From assembly GCF_014490745.1 (NCBI RefSeq), contig NZ_LZEU01000001.1:1077501-1141500 (forward strand): DNA of 64,000 bases, read 5' to 3'. The position numbers and the translations under genes were made by a program. Below are positions 36,963 to 47,092 of this stretch, one piece after another. A model generated the notes under the pieces. That model saw nothing but the letters and a program-made list of their open reading frames with translations. It searched no databases and was not told the origin of the DNA. Within the stretch, counting starts at the first letter, position 1, and each line of letters opens with the position of its first letter. Source of the stretch: Pseudomonas alcaligenes (GTDB taxonomy: Bacteria > Pseudomonadota > Gammaproteobacteria > Pseudomonadales > Pseudomonadaceae).

Positions 36963-38693
36963 TCAGAGCTTCTCGGAACCGGTCAGGCGCAACAGGGTGT
37001 CGCGCAGGATGGGGCTGTCGGGCTGGGCGTCGAGGGCACTGGCCCACACCTTGCGGGCCTCGCGCTGCTTGCCCTGGGCCCACAGCACTTCGCCCAGGTG
37101 GGCGGCGACTTCGTGGTCGGGGAACTTGTCCAGGGCCTGGCGCAGGTAGCGCTCGGCCTCGTCGAGGTTGCCCAGGCGGTAATTGACCCAGCCCAGGCTG
37201 TCCAGGGTCGCCGGGTCGTCCGGGTTGAGCTGGTGGGCCTTGGCGATCAGCTCGCGGGCCTCGGCGTAGCGGGTGGTGCGGTCGGCCAGGGTGTAGCCGA
37301 GGGCGTTGAGCGCGGTGGCGTTGTCCGGCTCGCGGGCGATGATGTTGCGCAGGTCGCGCTCCAGGCCGGGCAGGTCGTCGCGTTTCTCGGCGAGCATGGC
37401 GCGGGTGTAGAGCAGGTTGGTGTCGTTGGGGAACTGCTGCAGCCCCTGCTCGATGACCTGCCAGGACTGCTCCAGGCGCTGGCGCTTGGCCAGGGCCTCG
37501 GACTCCAACAGGTAGAGCTGGATGGCGTAGTCCGGCTGGTTTTCCCGGGCCTTGTTCAGGCGACTGGCGGCCTGCTCGGCACGGTTGCTGTCGAGGAGGA
37601 TGTCGGTCTGCCGCTGCTGGGCTGCCAGGTAGTCGTTGCCGGGGCCGACCAGGGCGTATTCGATCAGCGCGCTTTCCGGATCCTTGCGCTGTTCGTAGAT
37701 GTGGCCGAGGTTGAAATGGGCGGCGTCGACATGGCTGTTGCGCGCCACCAGCTCCTCCAGATACACCGAGGCTTCGTCCCAGTCCTGGTCTTCCAGGCAG
37801 ACCAGGGCCAGGGAGAAACGCAGGTCATCGTCATCCGGGTACTGCTGGAGCAGGCCGGCGAACTCGCTCTTGGCCTCGTCCAGGCGCTCCAGTTCGACCA
37901 GCTGGCGGGCGTAGGCCAGGCGCAGACGCTTGTCGTCGGGGTGCTGCTCGATGCCTTTCTTCAGCAGCGGCAGGGCTTCCTCGCCGCGCTCCAGGCCTTG
38001 CAGCAGACGCGCGCGCAGTAGCAGCGGTGGCACTTCCTGCTCGCTCGCCTGGTGCGCTTCGAGCAGCTCCAGGGCTTCCTGCGGGCGGCCATCCTGGTGC
38101 AGCAGCAGGGCCTTGCCGAACAGCAGCTGGCCGTTCTCCGGGTATTTTACCAGCAGGCGGTCGAAGCTCTGCAGCAGGCCGGCGCGGGTATCCGGGTCGG
38201 TTTCCGCGGCGGACAGGGCGAGGAAGTCGAAGTGGGTGTCGCCCTGTTTCTGCAGCACCTTCTCCATATAACTCATGGATTCGTCGTAGCGCCCGGCGCG
38301 GGCCAGCTGCACGGCGGCGGCGCGCTGCGCGTCGAGGCTGTCGGGGGCGTTCTTCGACCAGATCAGGGCGGTGTCGAGGGCCGCCTGCTCCGCGCCGAGG
38401 TACTCGGCGATGCGGAAGGCGCGCTCGGCGACGGCGGGATCCTGGGTGGCATTGGCCTGCTGTACATAGTTGCCGAGGGCAATGTCGAAGCGGTTGCGCT
38501 GCCCGGCCAGCTCGGCGGCCAGCAGGCTGTACAGGGTCTCCTCGCTGAACGAGGCATAGACCTTGGGTTTGGCCGGAGCCTGGGCGGCGGCGCTGTCTTC
38601 AACCGGCGGGGTGCCGTCCGGCGCAGAGGGGGCCAGTGTCTGGCAGCCGCCAATGAACAGAAGGGCGGTCAGCAACGCGAAGGATTTATTCAT
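36963..38693 (-). CDS. TPR-repeat lipoprotein
   Basis: A 576-residue protein with lipobox LLFIGGC (Cys17), a Pro/Ala linker and then many tetratricopeptide repeats from about 60 to 560. One clear repeat is ALNALGYTLADRTTRYAEARELIAKAHQLNPDDPATLDSLGW. It corresponds to the conserved TPR lipoprotein upstream of lolB in Pseudomonas. Its role is probably as an outer-membrane scaffold; the partner is unknown. It is divergent from hemA. Confidence 0.92.
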   Translation of the reverse strand: MNKSFALLTALLFIGGCQTLAPSAPDGTPPVEDSAAAQAPAKPKVYASFSEETLYSLLAAELAGQRNRFDIALGNYVQQANATQDPAVAERAFRIAEYLGAEQAALDTALIWSKNAPDSLDAQRAAAVQLARAGRYDESMSYMEKVLQKQGDTHFDFLALSAAETDPDTRAGLLQSFDRLLVKYPENGQLLFGKALLLHQDGRPQEALELLEAHQASEQEVPPLLLRARLLQGLERGEEALPLLKKGIEQHPDDKRLRLAYARQLVELERLDEAKSEFAGLLQQYPDDDDLRFSLALVCLEDQDWDEASVYLEELVARNSHVDAAHFNLGHIYEQRKDPESALIEYALVGPGNDYLAAQQRQTDILLDSNRAEQAASRLNKARENQPDYAIQLYLLESEALAKRQRLEQSWQVIEQGLQQFPNDTNLLYTRAMLAEKRDDLPGLERDLRNIIAREPDNATALNALGYTLADRTTRYAEARELIAKAHQLNPDDPATLDSLGWVNYRLGNLDEAERYLRQALDKFPDHEVAAHLGEVLWAQGKQREARKVWASALDAQPDSPILRDTLLRLTGSEKL

Positions 38694-38858
38694 GAGGGAA
38701 AATGCGACTAACCTGCGGTGCGGTCATCATGACACAAGCACTCTGGCAAGCCCAATGGGGCCGGGCCATTCCTACAAGGACAATAGTCGGCGACAGTTGT
38801 TCTCGCCCCGGTGACGTAGGACAATTGCCCGTTATCCCGTTTCCTTTAGCGACCCTGC
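38694..38858. promoter_or_regulatory. divergent TPR-lipoprotein/hemA intergenic region
   Basis: 165 bases with start sites facing both ways, so promoters for both operons must lie here. I saw no clear terminator or riboswitch. Confidence 0.5.
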
Positions 38859-40127
38859 ATGGCTTTTCTCGCCCTCGGTATCAACCACAAGACCGCCTCG
38901 GTGGACGTCCGCGAGCGCGTGGCCTTTACCCCCGAGCAACTGGTCGAGGCCTTGCAGTTGCTGTGCCGCAGCACGCCCAGCCGGGAGGCGGCGATCCTCT
39001 CGACCTGCAACCGCAGCGAGCTGTACCTGGAGCAGGACGAGCTGGCCGCCGACGATGTGCTGCGCTGGCTGGCCGACTACCACCGCCTGAATATCGATGA
39101 CCTGCGCGCCTGTGCCTATGTGCACCAGGACGATTCGGCCGTGCGTCACATGATGCGCGTGGCTTCCGGGCTCGACTCCATGGTGCTCGGCGAGCCGCAG
39201 ATTCTCGGCCAGATGAAATCGGCCTATGCCGTGGCGCGCGAGGCCGGCACCGTCGGCCCGCTGCTGGGCCGCCTGTTCCAGGCCACCTTCAGCACCGCCA
39301 AGACCGTGCGTACCGACACTGCCATTGGCGAGAACCCGGTGTCGGTGGCCTTTGCTGCGGTCAGCCTGGCCAAGCAGATCTTCGCCAACCTGCACCGCAG
39401 CCAGGCCCTGCTGATCGGTGCCGGCGAGACCATCAGCCTGGTCGCCCGCCACCTGCACGACCAGGGCATCAAGCGCATCGTGGTGGCCAACCGTACCCTC
39501 GAGCGCGCCAGCCAGCTGGCCGAGCAGTTCGGCGCGCATGCCGTGCTGCTGGCCGATATTCCCCAGGAACTGGTCAACAGCGACATCGTTATCAGCTCTA
39601 CCGCCAGCCAGCTGCCGATTCTCGGCAAGGGCGCGGTCGAGCGGGCGCTGAAGCAGCGCAAGCACAAGCCGATCTTCATGGTCGACATCGCCGTGCCGCG
39701 CGACATCGAGCCGGAAGTCGGCGAGCTGGATGACGTCTACCTGTATACCGTCGACGACCTTCACGAGGTCATCGAGGAAAACCTCAAGAGCCGCCAGGGT
39801 GCAGCCCAGGCCGCCGAGGAGCTGGTGTCCGCCGGCGCCGACGACTTCATGCAGCGCCTGCGCGCGCTGGCTGCGGTGGATGTGCTCAAGGCCTATCGCC
39901 AGCAGGCCGAGCGCCTGCGCGACGAGGAGCTGGCCAAGGCCCAGCGCCTGCTGGCCGCCGGCAGTTCCGCCGAAGACGTATTGGCCCAGCTGGCCCGCGG
40001 CCTGACCAACAAGCTGCTGCACGCACCCAGCGTGCAGCTGAAGAAAATCTCCGCCGACGGCCGCTTCGAAGCGCTGGCCGTGGCCCAGGAACTGTTTGCC
40101 CTCGACGAGGGCCCGAGCAAATCATGA
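38859..40127 (+). CDS. hemA: glutamyl-tRNA reductase
   Basis: A 422-residue enzyme that reduces glutamyl-tRNA to glutamate-1-semialdehyde, the first step of tetrapyrrole synthesis. Catalytic Cys50 is in STCNRSE, the NADPH-binding GAGETI segment lies at about 188-193, and the C-terminal dimerisation helix is present. It overlaps prfA by four bases. Confidence 0.97.
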   Translation: MAFLALGINHKTASVDVRERVAFTPEQLVEALQLLCRSTPSREAAILSTCNRSELYLEQDELAADDVLRWLADYHRLNIDDLRACAYVHQDDSAVRHMMRVASGLDSMVLGEPQILGQMKSAYAVAREAGTVGPLLGRLFQATFSTAKTVRTDTAIGENPVSVAFAAVSLAKQIFANLHRSQALLIGAGETISLVARHLHDQGIKRIVVANRTLERASQLAEQFGAHAVLLADIPQELVNSDIVISSTASQLPILGKGAVERALKQRKHKPIFMVDIAVPRDIEPEVGELDDVYLYTVDDLHEVIEENLKSRQGAAQAAEELVSAGADDFMQRLRALAAVDVLKAYRQQAERLRDEELAKAQRLLAAGSSAEDVLAQLARGLTNKLLHAPSVQLKKISADGRFEALAVAQELFALDEGPSKS

Positions 40128-41206
40128 AAGCCTCCCTGCTGAACAAGCTCGATACCCTCAACGACCGCTTCGACGAGCTCACCGCGCTGCTCGGCGATGC
40201 CGAGGTGATCAGCAACCAGAACCAGTTCCGCGCCTATTCCAAGGAGTATGCCGAGGTCGAGCCGGTGATCCTGGCGCTGCGCGAGTTCCGCAAGGTGCAG
40301 GCCGATCTGGAGGGCGCCCAGGCGCTGCTCAAGGACAACGACCCGGATCTGCGCGAGATGGCCGAAGAGGAAGTGGCCCAGGCCAAGACCGTGCTGGCCG
40401 AACTGGAAGACCGCCTGCAGCGCATGCTGCTGCCCAAGGATCCCAACGACGGGCGCAACGTGTTCCTGGAGATCCGCGCCGGTACCGGCGGCGACGAGGC
40501 GGCGATCTTCTCCGGCGACCTGTTCCGCATGTATTCGCGCTATGCCGAGAAGCAGGGCTGGCGGGTCGAGATCCTCTCCGAGAACCCCGGCGAGCATGGT
40601 GGCTATAAGGAAGTGATCTCGCGGGTGGAAGGCGACAATGTCTACGCCAAGCTCAAGTTCGAGTCCGGCGCCCACCGTGTGCAGCGCGTGCCGGAAACCG
40701 AGTCCCAGGGCCGCATCCACACCTCGGCCTGCACCGTGGCGGTATTGCCCGAGCCGGACGAGCAGCAGGCCATCGAGATCAACCCGGCCGACCTGCGCAT
40801 CGACACCTACCGCTCCTCCGGCGCCGGCGGCCAGCATGTGAACAAGACCGACTCGGCCATCCGCATTACCCACTTGCCCACCGGCATGGTGGTCGAATGC
40901 CAGGAAGAGCGCTCGCAGCACAAGAACCGCGCCAAGGCCATGGCCTGGCTGGCGGCCAAGCTGCAGGACAAGCAGGACGCCGCCGCGCACAAGGAAATTT
41001 CCGACACGCGCAAGCTGCTGGTCGGCTCCGGCGACCGTTCCGAACGCATTCGCACCTACAACTTCCCCCAGGGGCGAGTCACCGACCACCGCGTCAACCT
41101 GACCCTCTACGCCCTCGACGATGTGCTGGCTGGCGGCGTGGACGCGGTGATCGAGCCGCTGTTGCAGGAATACCAGGCCGACCAGTTGGCCGCCCTGGGC
41201 GACTGA
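40124..41206 (+). CDS. prfA: peptide chain release factor 1
   Basis: A 360-residue class I release factor. The GGQ motif is in [20 protein letters not shown] near residue 235, and the PxT anticodon-like tripeptide reads PET in [13 protein letters not shown]. It recognises UAA/UAG. The gene is coupled to hemA (ATGA overlap) and followed by its methylase prmC after 51 bases. Confidence 0.97.
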   Translation: MKASLLNKLDTLNDRFDELTALLGDAEVISNQNQFRAYSKEYAEVEPVILALREFRKVQADLEGAQALLKDNDPDLREMAEEEVAQAKTVLAELEDRLQRMLLPKDPNDGRNVFLEIRAGTGGDEAAIFSGDLFRMYSRYAEKQGWRVEILSENPGEHGGYKEVISRVEGDNVYAKLKFESGAHRVQRVPETESQGRIHTSACTVAVLPEPDEQQAIEINPADLRIDTYRSSGAGGQHVNKTDSAIRITHLPTGMVVECQEERSQHKNRAKAMAWLAAKLQDKQDAAAHKEISDTRKLLVGSGDRSERIRTYNFPQGRVTDHRVNLTLYALDDVLAGGVDAVIEPLLQEYQADQLAALGD

Positions 41207-41215
41207 TTTGCATCT

Positions 41216-41231
41216 CTCTCCTGCGGGAGAG
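41216..41231. repeat. CTCTCC/GGAGAG hairpin between prfA and prmC
   Basis: A six-base-pair inverted repeat with loop TGCG. It resembles the hairpin at 9095-9111 and is likely a dispersed intergenic element; there is no U-run. Confidence 0.5.
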
Positions 41232-41257
41232 GGCGTTGAAGGCATAGGATCTTGTGC

Positions 41258-42088
41258 ATGGCCACCATTCAATCCCTGCTCGACAGCGCCGATCTGCCTG
41301 ACTCGCCCAGCGCCCGCCTGGACGCCGAGCTGCTGCTGGCCGCCGCCCTGGGCAAGTCGCGCAGCTACCTGCGTACCTGGCCGGAACAGGAGCCGAGCAC
41401 CGCGCAGCAGGCCGCCTTCGCTGCCCATCTGGCGCGCCGACGGGCGGGCGAGCCGGTGGCCTATATCCTCGGTCAGCAGGGCTTCTGGACGCTCGATCTG
41501 GAAGTGGCGCCGCATACCCTGATTCCCCGCCCGGACACCGAACTGCTGGTGGAAACCGCTCTGGCCCTGCTGCCGGCCACGCCGTTGCGGGTGCTCGACC
41601 TCGGTACCGGCAGCGGTGCCATTGCCCTGGCCCTGGCCAGTGAGCGCGGCGGCTGGCGGGTCAGCGGAGTGGATCGGGTGGCCGAGGCGGTGGCCCTGGC
41701 CGAGCGCAATCGCCAGCGCCTCAAGTTGAACAATGTCGAATTCCGTCTGAGCAGCTGGTTTGCCGTGCTGGTGGACGAGCGCTTCAGTCTGATCGTCAGC
41801 AACCCGCCCTATATCGCCGCCAGCGACCGCCACCTGGGCGAGGGCGACGTGCGCTTCGAGCCGGCCAGTGCGCTGGTGTCCGGTGCCGACGGGCTGGACG
41901 ACATTCGCCAGATAATCACCGCGGCGCCGGCGCACCTGGAACCCGGCGGCTGGCTGCTGCTGGAGCACGGCTATGATCAGGCCGAGGCAGTGCGCGGCCT
42001 GCTGGGCGCCGCCGGTTTCCGCCAGGTGGAGAGCCGCCGCGACCTGGGCGGGCATGAGCGCATTTCCCTGGGGCAGTGGCCGCAATGA
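41258..42088 (+). CDS. prmC: release factor glutamine methyltransferase
   Basis: A 276-residue SAM-dependent methylase that modifies the GGQ glutamine of RF1 and RF2. The SAM motif is [16 protein letters not shown] near 111-126, and the substrate motif NPPY is followed by IAAS. ATG at 41258 is used rather than the 41252 start. It overlaps the next gene by four bases. Confidence 0.95.
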   Translation: MATIQSLLDSADLPDSPSARLDAELLLAAALGKSRSYLRTWPEQEPSTAQQAAFAAHLARRRAGEPVAYILGQQGFWTLDLEVAPHTLIPRPDTELLVETALALLPATPLRVLDLGTGSGAIALALASERGGWRVSGVDRVAEAVALAERNRQRLKLNNVEFRLSSWFAVLVDERFSLIVSNPPYIAASDRHLGEGDVRFEPASALVSGADGLDDIRQIITAAPAHLEPGGWLLLEHGYDQAEAVRGLLGAAGFRQVESRRDLGGHERISLGQWPQ

Positions 42089-42846
42089 ACCTGGAACTGA
42101 CAGACGACGAACTGCTGCGCTACAGCCGGCAGATCCTCCTGCCGCAGATCGATATCGCCGGCCAGTTGCGCCTGAAAAGCAGCCGCGTGCTGATCGTCGG
42201 CCTTGGCGGCCTGGGCTCGCCGGTGGCGCTGTACCTGGCTGCGGCCGGGGTTGGCGAGCTGCACCTGGCCGACTTCGATACGGTCGACCTGAGCAACCTG
42301 CAGCGGCAGATCATCCACGACGCCAGTCAGGTCGGCGTGGCCAAGGTCGACTCGGCCATGGCGCGCCTGTCGGCCATCAATGCGCAGATCGAGCTGGTGC
42401 CACAGCGCGCGGCGCTGGATGCCGACTCGCTGGCCGTGGCCGTGGCGGCGGTGGATCTGGTGCTGGACTGCAGCGACAACTTCACCACCCGCGAGGCGGT
42501 CAACGCCGCCTGTGTGGCCGCCGGCAAGCCGCTGGTGAGTGGCGCGGCGATCCGCCTGGAAGGCCAGCTCGCGGTGTTCGACCCGCGCCGTGCCGACAGC
42601 CCCTGCTACCACTGCCTGTACGGCCACGGCAGCGAAGCCGAGCTGACCTGCAGCGAGGCCGGGGTAGCGGGCCCGCTGGTGGGCCTGGTGGGCAGCCTGC
42701 AGGCGCTGGAGGCGCTCAAGCTGCTGGCCGGTTTCGGCGAGCCGCTGGTGGGCCGCCTGCTGCTGATCGACGCCCTCGGCTCGCGCTTTCGCGAACTGCG
42801 CGTGCGCCGCGATCCGGGCTGCAGCGTGTGCGGAGGTCAGCCATGA
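42085..42846 (+). CDS. moeB: MoeB/ThiF-family adenylyltransferase
   Basis: A 253-residue E1-like enzyme. The ATP-binding loop is [20 protein letters not shown] near 37-56, and [10 protein letters not shown] follows. Zinc cysteines are in CYHC and CSVCGG. MoeB adenylates the C-terminus of MoaD for molybdopterin synthesis. In pseudomonads this position is annotated moeB. It sits in an overlapping run prmC-moeB-murI. Confidence 0.92.
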   Translation: MNLELTDDELLRYSRQILLPQIDIAGQLRLKSSRVLIVGLGGLGSPVALYLAAAGVGELHLADFDTVDLSNLQRQIIHDASQVGVAKVDSAMARLSAINAQIELVPQRAALDADSLAVAVAAVDLVLDCSDNFTTREAVNAACVAAGKPLVSGAAIRLEGQLAVFDPRRADSPCYHCLYGHGSEAELTCSEAGVAGPLVGLVGSLQALEALKLLAGFGEPLVGRLLLIDALGSRFRELRVRRDPGCSVCGGQP

Positions 42847-43652
42847 GCAGCGCGCCGGTGGGCGTGTTCGATTCCGGCGTGGGCGGCCTCTCGGTGCTGC
42901 GCGAGATTCGCGCGCGCCTGCCCGACGAGTCGCTGCTCTACGTCGCCGACAGCGGCCATGTGCCCTATGGCGAGAAGAGTCCCGAGTTCATCCGTGCGCG
43001 TAGCCAGACGATTGCCGAGTTTCTCCTGCAGCAGGGCGCCAAGGCTCTGGTGCTGGCCTGCAATACCGCCACCGCGGCGGCCGTGGCCGAGCTGCGCCAG
43101 CGTTACCCCGAGCTGCCCATCGTCGGCATGGAGCCGGCGGTCAAGCCGGCTGCAGCGGCTACCCGCAGCGGCGTGGTCGGCGTGCTGGCCACCACCGGCA
43201 CGTTGAAGAGCGCCAAGTTCGCCGCCTTGCTCGATCGCTTCGCCAGCGATGTGCGGGTCATCACCCAGCCGTGCCCGGGGCTGGTGGAACAGATCGAGGC
43301 CGGCGACCTCGACGGCCCGCGCACCCGCGAACTGCTGCAAGGCTGGGTCGCACCGCTGCTGGCCGAGGGCTGCGACACCCTGATCCTCGGCTGCACCCAC
43401 TACCCCTTTATTCGCCCGCTGCTGCGCGAGCTGCTGCCGGCCTCGGTGAGCCTGGTGGATACCGGTGCCGCGGTGGCGCGCCAACTGCAGAGCCTGCTGG
43501 ATCAGCGTGGCCTGCGCGCACCGGCGGGCGAGGCGCAGCCGACGCGCTTGTGGTCGAGCGGCGACGCTCTACAGCTGCAGCGGGTGCTGCCGGTGCTGTG
43601 GGGGGAGGCGCTGGCGGTGCAGGCGCTGGTCGAGCCCGAAATATCGATCTGA
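42843..43652 (+). CDS. murI: glutamate racemase
   Basis: A 269-residue racemase that supplies D-glutamate for peptidoglycan. Catalytic cysteines are in ACNTAT (about 75) and GCTHYP (about 186), and the N-terminal [13 protein letters not shown] motif is intact. It overlaps the moeB stop by four bases. Confidence 0.96.
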   Translation: MSSAPVGVFDSGVGGLSVLREIRARLPDESLLYVADSGHVPYGEKSPEFIRARSQTIAEFLLQQGAKALVLACNTATAAAVAELRQRYPELPIVGMEPAVKPAAAATRSGVVGVLATTGTLKSAKFAALLDRFASDVRVITQPCPGLVEQIEAGDLDGPRTRELLQGWVAPLLAEGCDTLILGCTHYPFIRPLLRELLPASVSLVDTGAAVARQLQSLLDQRGLRAPAGEAQPTRLWSSGDALQLQRVLPVLWGEALAVQALVEPEISI

Positions 43653-43731
43653 CGGCTTTACTCATAGCCATTACTTCTATACTCGTTGGTACGGTTTCGT
43701 TGAAATCCACTTACGAATATGGGAAGTGCCA

Positions 43732-44244
43732 ATGAACAAGATTCTTTCCCTGGCTGCATTTGCAGCCCTCGGCCTGGCTAGCTGGTCCGCTCAGGCCGTC
43801 GACCTTACTGCCGCCGTTGGCCAGTCCAGCGAGTCCACCACCGTGCTGCGCCTGGGCGCGCAATGGGACTGGGAGCAGAGCTGGATGCAAAGCGATGTGG
43901 GCCGCCTGACCGGCTACTGGGACGCCGGCTACACCTTCTGGGACGGCGATGAAACCTCCAGCAACCACAGCATTTCCTTCTCCCCGGTATTGGTCTACGA
44001 GTTCGCCGGCGACACGGTGAAACCCTATATCGAGGGCGGCATTGGCGTGGCGCTGTTTGCCGACACCGATCTGGAGGACAACGACCTGGGCTCGTCCTTC
44101 CAGTTCGAGGATCGCCTCGGCGCCGGCCTGCGTTTCTCCGGTCAGGAAATCGGCGTGCGCGTGCTGCACTACTCGAATGCCGGGATCAAGCAGCCCAACG
44201 ATGGGGTCGAGGCCTACACCCTGCATTACCGCATGAGCCTCTGA
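43732..44244 (+). CDS. pagL: lipid A 3-O-deacylase PagL
   Basis: A 170-residue outer-membrane barrel with a signal peptide cut near AQA (22). The catalytic triad is visible as His146, Ser148 and Glu160 in LHYSNAGIKQPNDGVEAY, with the same H-x-S-x11-E spacing as the P. aeruginosa enzyme. It removes the 3-O acyl chain from lipid A, altering immune recognition. It follows murI, as in P. aeruginosa. TATACT at 43678-43683 could be its -10 element. Confidence 0.93.
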   Translation: MNKILSLAAFAALGLASWSAQAVDLTAAVGQSSESTTVLRLGAQWDWEQSWMQSDVGRLTGYWDAGYTFWDGDETSSNHSISFSPVLVYEFAGDTVKPYIEGGIGVALFADTDLEDNDLGSSFQFEDRLGAGLRFSGQEIGVRVLHYSNAGIKQPNDGVEAYTLHYRMSL

Positions 44245-44259
44245 GTCCAGGTGCGTCTG

Positions 44260-44286
44260 AAAACCGGGCCATGCGCCCGGTTTTTT
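44260..44286 (+). terminator. terminator after pagL
   Basis: AAAACCGGGC/GCCCGGTTTT with a five-base loop is followed by TT. It ends the rightward transcript from hemA or pagL. Confidence 0.92.
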
Positions 44287-44352
44287 GTGCCTGCATGGCT
44301 GCCGACTGCGCTAGCCTCGAGGAATGAGCCAGCTGGTCATGGACTCAGTCGA

Positions 44353-45051
44353 ATGAAGCACAAACACCTCTTGCCTGTCGTAGCCCTGCTGCTGGGCCTT
44401 GCCTGCCCGCCGCTGTTTGCGGCACAGGAGCTGCGTGCCGTGCTGTTCGATGTGGTGCCGTTCAGTTACCGCAATGACGCCGGGCAGATCGTTGGTCTGC
44501 ATGTGGACAAGATCAAGGAGCTGGCTGCACGCGCCGGTTACCCGGCGCACATCGAACTGACCTCCTTTGCCCGTATCGCACTGCTGCTGGAGCACGGCGG
44601 GGCCGACCTCACCATCGGCTTCGAGACCGCGCCGCTGATGCGCGCGGCCGACCGCCTGGGGCCTATCATGTACGGCAGCTCCATCCTGCTGTCGCGCCAG
44701 CCGCTGACCGGCCCGCTGCCCGGAGTCTTGCAGGGCCTGCGCCTGGGGCGCCTGCGCGGTGGCTGTTTCGAACTGCAGCGCTACCGCCCGCAGCTGCAAG
44801 TGCTGCATGAGCTGAACAACTACAGCAGTGGTCTGAACATGCTCAATAGCGAGCGCCTGGATGCCGTTTGCGGTACCGATGCTGGTCTCGCTTATGCCGT
44901 CGAACAGGCCGGGTTGAACCCGGCCGATTACCACAGCCTGGTGCTGACCCGCGATCGTGCGTTCTGGGTGTTCCTTTCGCGGCGGGCATCACCGGCCGTG
45001 CGCCAGGCCGTCGAGCAGGCGGTGGGCGAGATGGCGGTGCCTCAGCGATAG
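44353..45051 (+). CDS. periplasmic substrate-binding protein (SBP_bac_3-like)
   Basis: A 232-residue protein with a signal peptide (cleavage near FAA, about 22) and an amino-acid-binding-protein-like domain. The motif VVPFSYRNDAGQIVGLHVDKIKELAARAGY near residues 33-62 is typical. No ABC transporter genes are adjacent; such solitary proteins are common in Pseudomonas, with unknown ligand. It converges with the YkgJ gene, whose stop overlaps its end by about 10 bases. Confidence 0.87.
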   Translation: MKHKHLLPVVALLLGLACPPLFAAQELRAVLFDVVPFSYRNDAGQIVGLHVDKIKELAARAGYPAHIELTSFARIALLLEHGGADLTIGFETAPLMRAADRLGPIMYGSSILLSRQPLTGPLPGVLQGLRLGRLRGGCFELQRYRPQLQVLHELNNYSSGLNMLNSERLDAVCGTDAGLAYAVEQAGLNPADYHSLVLTRDRAFWVFLSRRASPAVRQAVEQAVGEMAVPQR

Positions 45052-45350
45052 ATGGCGGGCATGCCGTGGCGTTCTTCCACGCACTCGGGCGAGCCCATCT
45101 CGAACTCGCGGCAGATCAGCGGGCGCACCTCGTAGATGGTGCAGCGCATGCTGTCGCGATCCAGCGCCGCGCACCAGCCGTCATCCAGGCGGCGCATCAC
45201 TTCGCCACCCCACTCATCGGTGTCGATGAAGCGCGGTGGCACGCCGGTGTCGGTGATCAGCATGACTTCCAGCTGGCAGCAGCAGGCCGCGCAGTTGCTG
45301 CAACTGACGGCGGGCTCGGCGGGAAGTTGGGTGAGGGGGATCTGGCTCAT
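45042..45350 (-). CDS. YkgJ-family zinc/iron-chelating protein
   Basis: A 102-residue cytoplasmic protein with CSNCAACC near residues 17-24 and further cysteines (DGWCAAL, MRCTIYEVRPLICREFEMGSPEC), the CxxCxxCC family pattern. It probably binds iron-sulfur or zinc; the function is unclear. Confidence 0.88.
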   Translation of the reverse strand: MSQIPLTQLPAEPAVSCSNCAACCCQLEVMLITDTGVPPRFIDTDEWGGEVMRRLDDGWCAALDRDSMRCTIYEVRPLICREFEMGSPECVEERHGMPAIYR

Positions 45351-45433
45351 GGCCGCGCAGTGTACGGCAGCCATCCATCGCTGTGCAGGCGGGGCGACCG
45401 GCGCCGTCGCCCGTGCTCGATTGACTACCTGGC

Positions 45434-45889
45434 TCAGATGCGCAGGCCCAGGTTGACCATCGCCCCGGCATTGCCGAAGAACGCCGCCTCGGCGCCCAGG
45501 TTGCCGATATGGGCACCGAGCGAGGGGATGATCGCCGGGGCCACGCCGTAGCGGTTCAGCGGGATCTTGTCGCGGTATTCGCCGCGATAGCCCTGGATGG
45601 CGCCAGCCGTCAGCTTCAGGTAGACCGGCAAGCTCTCGGCCTCGAAGCGCTTGCCGGCATACACATACTGGGTGCGCTGGCGGAAGGAGTTGCGGAAGGT
45701 CGCCGCACCGTACAGCTCGCCGGAGGCCTTGTTGTATTCCAGGCCGATAAGCTCCTGGTGGTTGTTGTGCTGCGGGTCGTGCGACCAGTGGGTGGTGTAG
45801 ACACTGCTCTGCAGGTACCAGTAGTCCTGTTCGGCGGCGCCGGCACTGGTGCAGGCCAGCAGCGCCGCTGCTAGGCATAGGGCTTTCAT
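45434..45889 (-). CDS. predicted outer-membrane barrel, unknown function
   Basis: A 151-residue protein with a signal peptide (cut near AGA, about 18) and an alternating strand pattern rich in Tyr and Gly. It is a small barrel-like envelope protein whose relatives in Pseudomonas are often mislabelled as glycerol-3-phosphate transporters. It lies 9 bases downstream of the glycine-zipper lipoprotein gene, in the same direction. Confidence 0.75.
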   Translation of the reverse strand: MKALCLAAALLACTSAGAAEQDYWYLQSSVYTTHWSHDPQHNNHQELIGLEYNKASGELYGAATFRNSFRQRTQYVYAGKRFEAESLPVYLKLTAGAIQGYRGEYRDKIPLNRYGVAPAIIPSLGAHIGNLGAEAAFFGNAGAMVNLGLRI

Positions 45890-45898
45890 GGGGCCTCC

Positions 45899-46366
45899 TC
45901 AGCGCACGACGCGGCTGGCGCCGTTGACCGTGGTGATGCGCACGCGGTCGCCGACGGCGAACAGCTGGTTCGGCTCGACGGCCTGGACATAGGCACGCAG
46001 CGCACCGCTGTCTTCGCGCACCACGATCTCCACGCCCTGGCTGCGGGTCAGGCCTTCCTCGGCCGCCGCCCCAGCCATGCCGCCGGCCACGCCGCCGAGC
46101 ACGGTGGCGATGCTGCTGCCGCGACCGCCGCCGATACCGCTGCCGGCGATGCCGCCGACCGCGGCACCGGCGATGGCGCCGATCGGCGTGCGGGTACCTT
46201 CGATCTGTACCGGGCGCAGCGACTCGACTGTGCCCATGCGTACCGTCTGCACGGCGCGGGCGTCGGCCCGCGAGTAAGTGCTGCCGTTCAGGTTGGAGGC
46301 GCAGCCGCTGAGCAATACGGCGGAACTCATGGCGGCGCAGAGCAGCAGGATCGGGAAGCGTTTCAT
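45899..46366 (-). CDS. glycine-zipper lipoprotein (SlyB/17 kDa antigen-like)
   Basis: A 155-residue lipoprotein with lipobox VLLSGC (Cys22) and a Gly/Ala-rich zipper at about 63-100 (GAIAGAAVGGIAGSGIGGG). The C-terminal domain is SlyB-like. It is likely an outer-membrane stability protein and forms a small operon with the barrel gene downstream. Confidence 0.88.
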   Translation of the reverse strand: MKRFPILLLCAAMSSAVLLSGCASNLNGSTYSRADARAVQTVRMGTVESLRPVQIEGTRTPIGAIAGAAVGGIAGSGIGGGRGSSIATVLGGVAGGMAGAAAEEGLTRSQGVEIVVREDSGALRAYVQAVEPNQLFAVGDRVRITTVNGASRVVR

Positions 46367-46470
46367 GGGGCTGTCCTCAACGGAAGTTTCGATGGGGACA
46401 GGCTACGGGCTGGCCGCTGAACGCTGGCTGAACCCAGGCTGAACGACAGCTGAACGAAGCGCTGATGGCG

Positions 46471-46974
46471 TCAGAGCCTGGCGCGCAGGTGGTGACACAG
46501 CGGCAGCACGGCGGCCCAGACGGCGGCGAGCAGGGTCAGGGTGGCGCCGCTGCCCAGCGGCAGCCCGACCCCGGCCAGGCGGGCGCCGGCATAGTAGGAA
46601 AGGGGCCCGGACAAGCCACCGAGCACGGCGCCCAGCCACCAGGGGCGTGCCGTCCAGGCCAGACTGTGGCTCAGGGTGGTGGCGAACAGGGCCCATAGCA
46701 TGGCCAGCCACAGTGGCAGCAGCGGGCTGCTGCCGGCAAAGTCGAAGACGCCGAGCTGCTGCAGGCTGCTGTCCAGCACACTGCCGAACAGCGTCACGCC
46801 GGCCAGCAGGCGCCACTCGGCGCGCCAGGCAGTGACCCAGACAAAGTGCGCGGCCAGGCAGCCCAGAGCGATCAGCAGCAGCCAGGGGCGCTGGGCGCCG
46901 AACACGCAGGCGAACCAGCCGAGCTGGAACAGCAGGGCATTGAGGAGAAGCGAACGCGGAGCTGTCAGGGGCAT
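46471..46974 (-). CDS. DUF2878 membrane protein
   Basis: A 167-residue protein with about five membrane helices and the DUF2878 character (RSLLLNALLFQLGWFACVFG at the start). DUF2878 genes commonly accompany the cfa-like/DUF1365/photolyase set. It is 118 bases after the cfa-like gene, across an inverted repeat. Start 46974 is chosen over upstream starts that overlap the repeat. Confidence 0.85.
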   Translation of the reverse strand: MPLTAPRSLLLNALLFQLGWFACVFGAQRPWLLLIALGCLAAHFVWVTAWRAEWRLLAGVTLFGSVLDSSLQQLGVFDFAGSSPLLPLWLAMLWALFATTLSHSLAWTARPWWLGAVLGGLSGPLSYYAGARLAGVGLPLGSGATLTLLAAVWAAVLPLCHHLRARL

Positions 46975-47007
46975 GGGGCGGGCCGTTAGTGTGCGGATTT
47001 CGAAGCT

Positions 47008-47079
47008 GTAGGGTGGATCGCGCCCCATCGATCCAGCGCGCGGCGCCAAGGTGGATGCAAGAAGTGTCATCCACCCTAC
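47008..47079. repeat. composite inverted repeat between cfa-like gene and DUF2878 gene
   Basis: GTAGGGTGGAT (47008-47018) is the exact inverse of ATCCACCCTAC (47069-47079). Within it GGATCG/CGATCC and GGTGGATG/CATCCACC make two smaller hairpins. It resembles the GTAGGGTGGAT family of Pseudomonas intergenic repeats. There is no T-run, so it may be an mRNA processing or partial termination site. Confidence 0.72.
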
Positions 47080-47092
47080 GAAACACTCAGGC

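Noticed and set aside
36273..38021. 582-residue plus-strand frame opposite lolB and the TPR gene
   Set aside because: Antisense of TPR repeats; no signal or domain of its own.
39893..42085. 730-residue minus-strand frame across hemA, prfA and prmC
   Set aside because: Opposite three core genes with intact motifs.
45434..45889. Glycerol-3-phosphate transporter or PagP identity
   Set aside because: Too short for a transporter and no PagP catalytic residues could be placed; kept as an unknown barrel.
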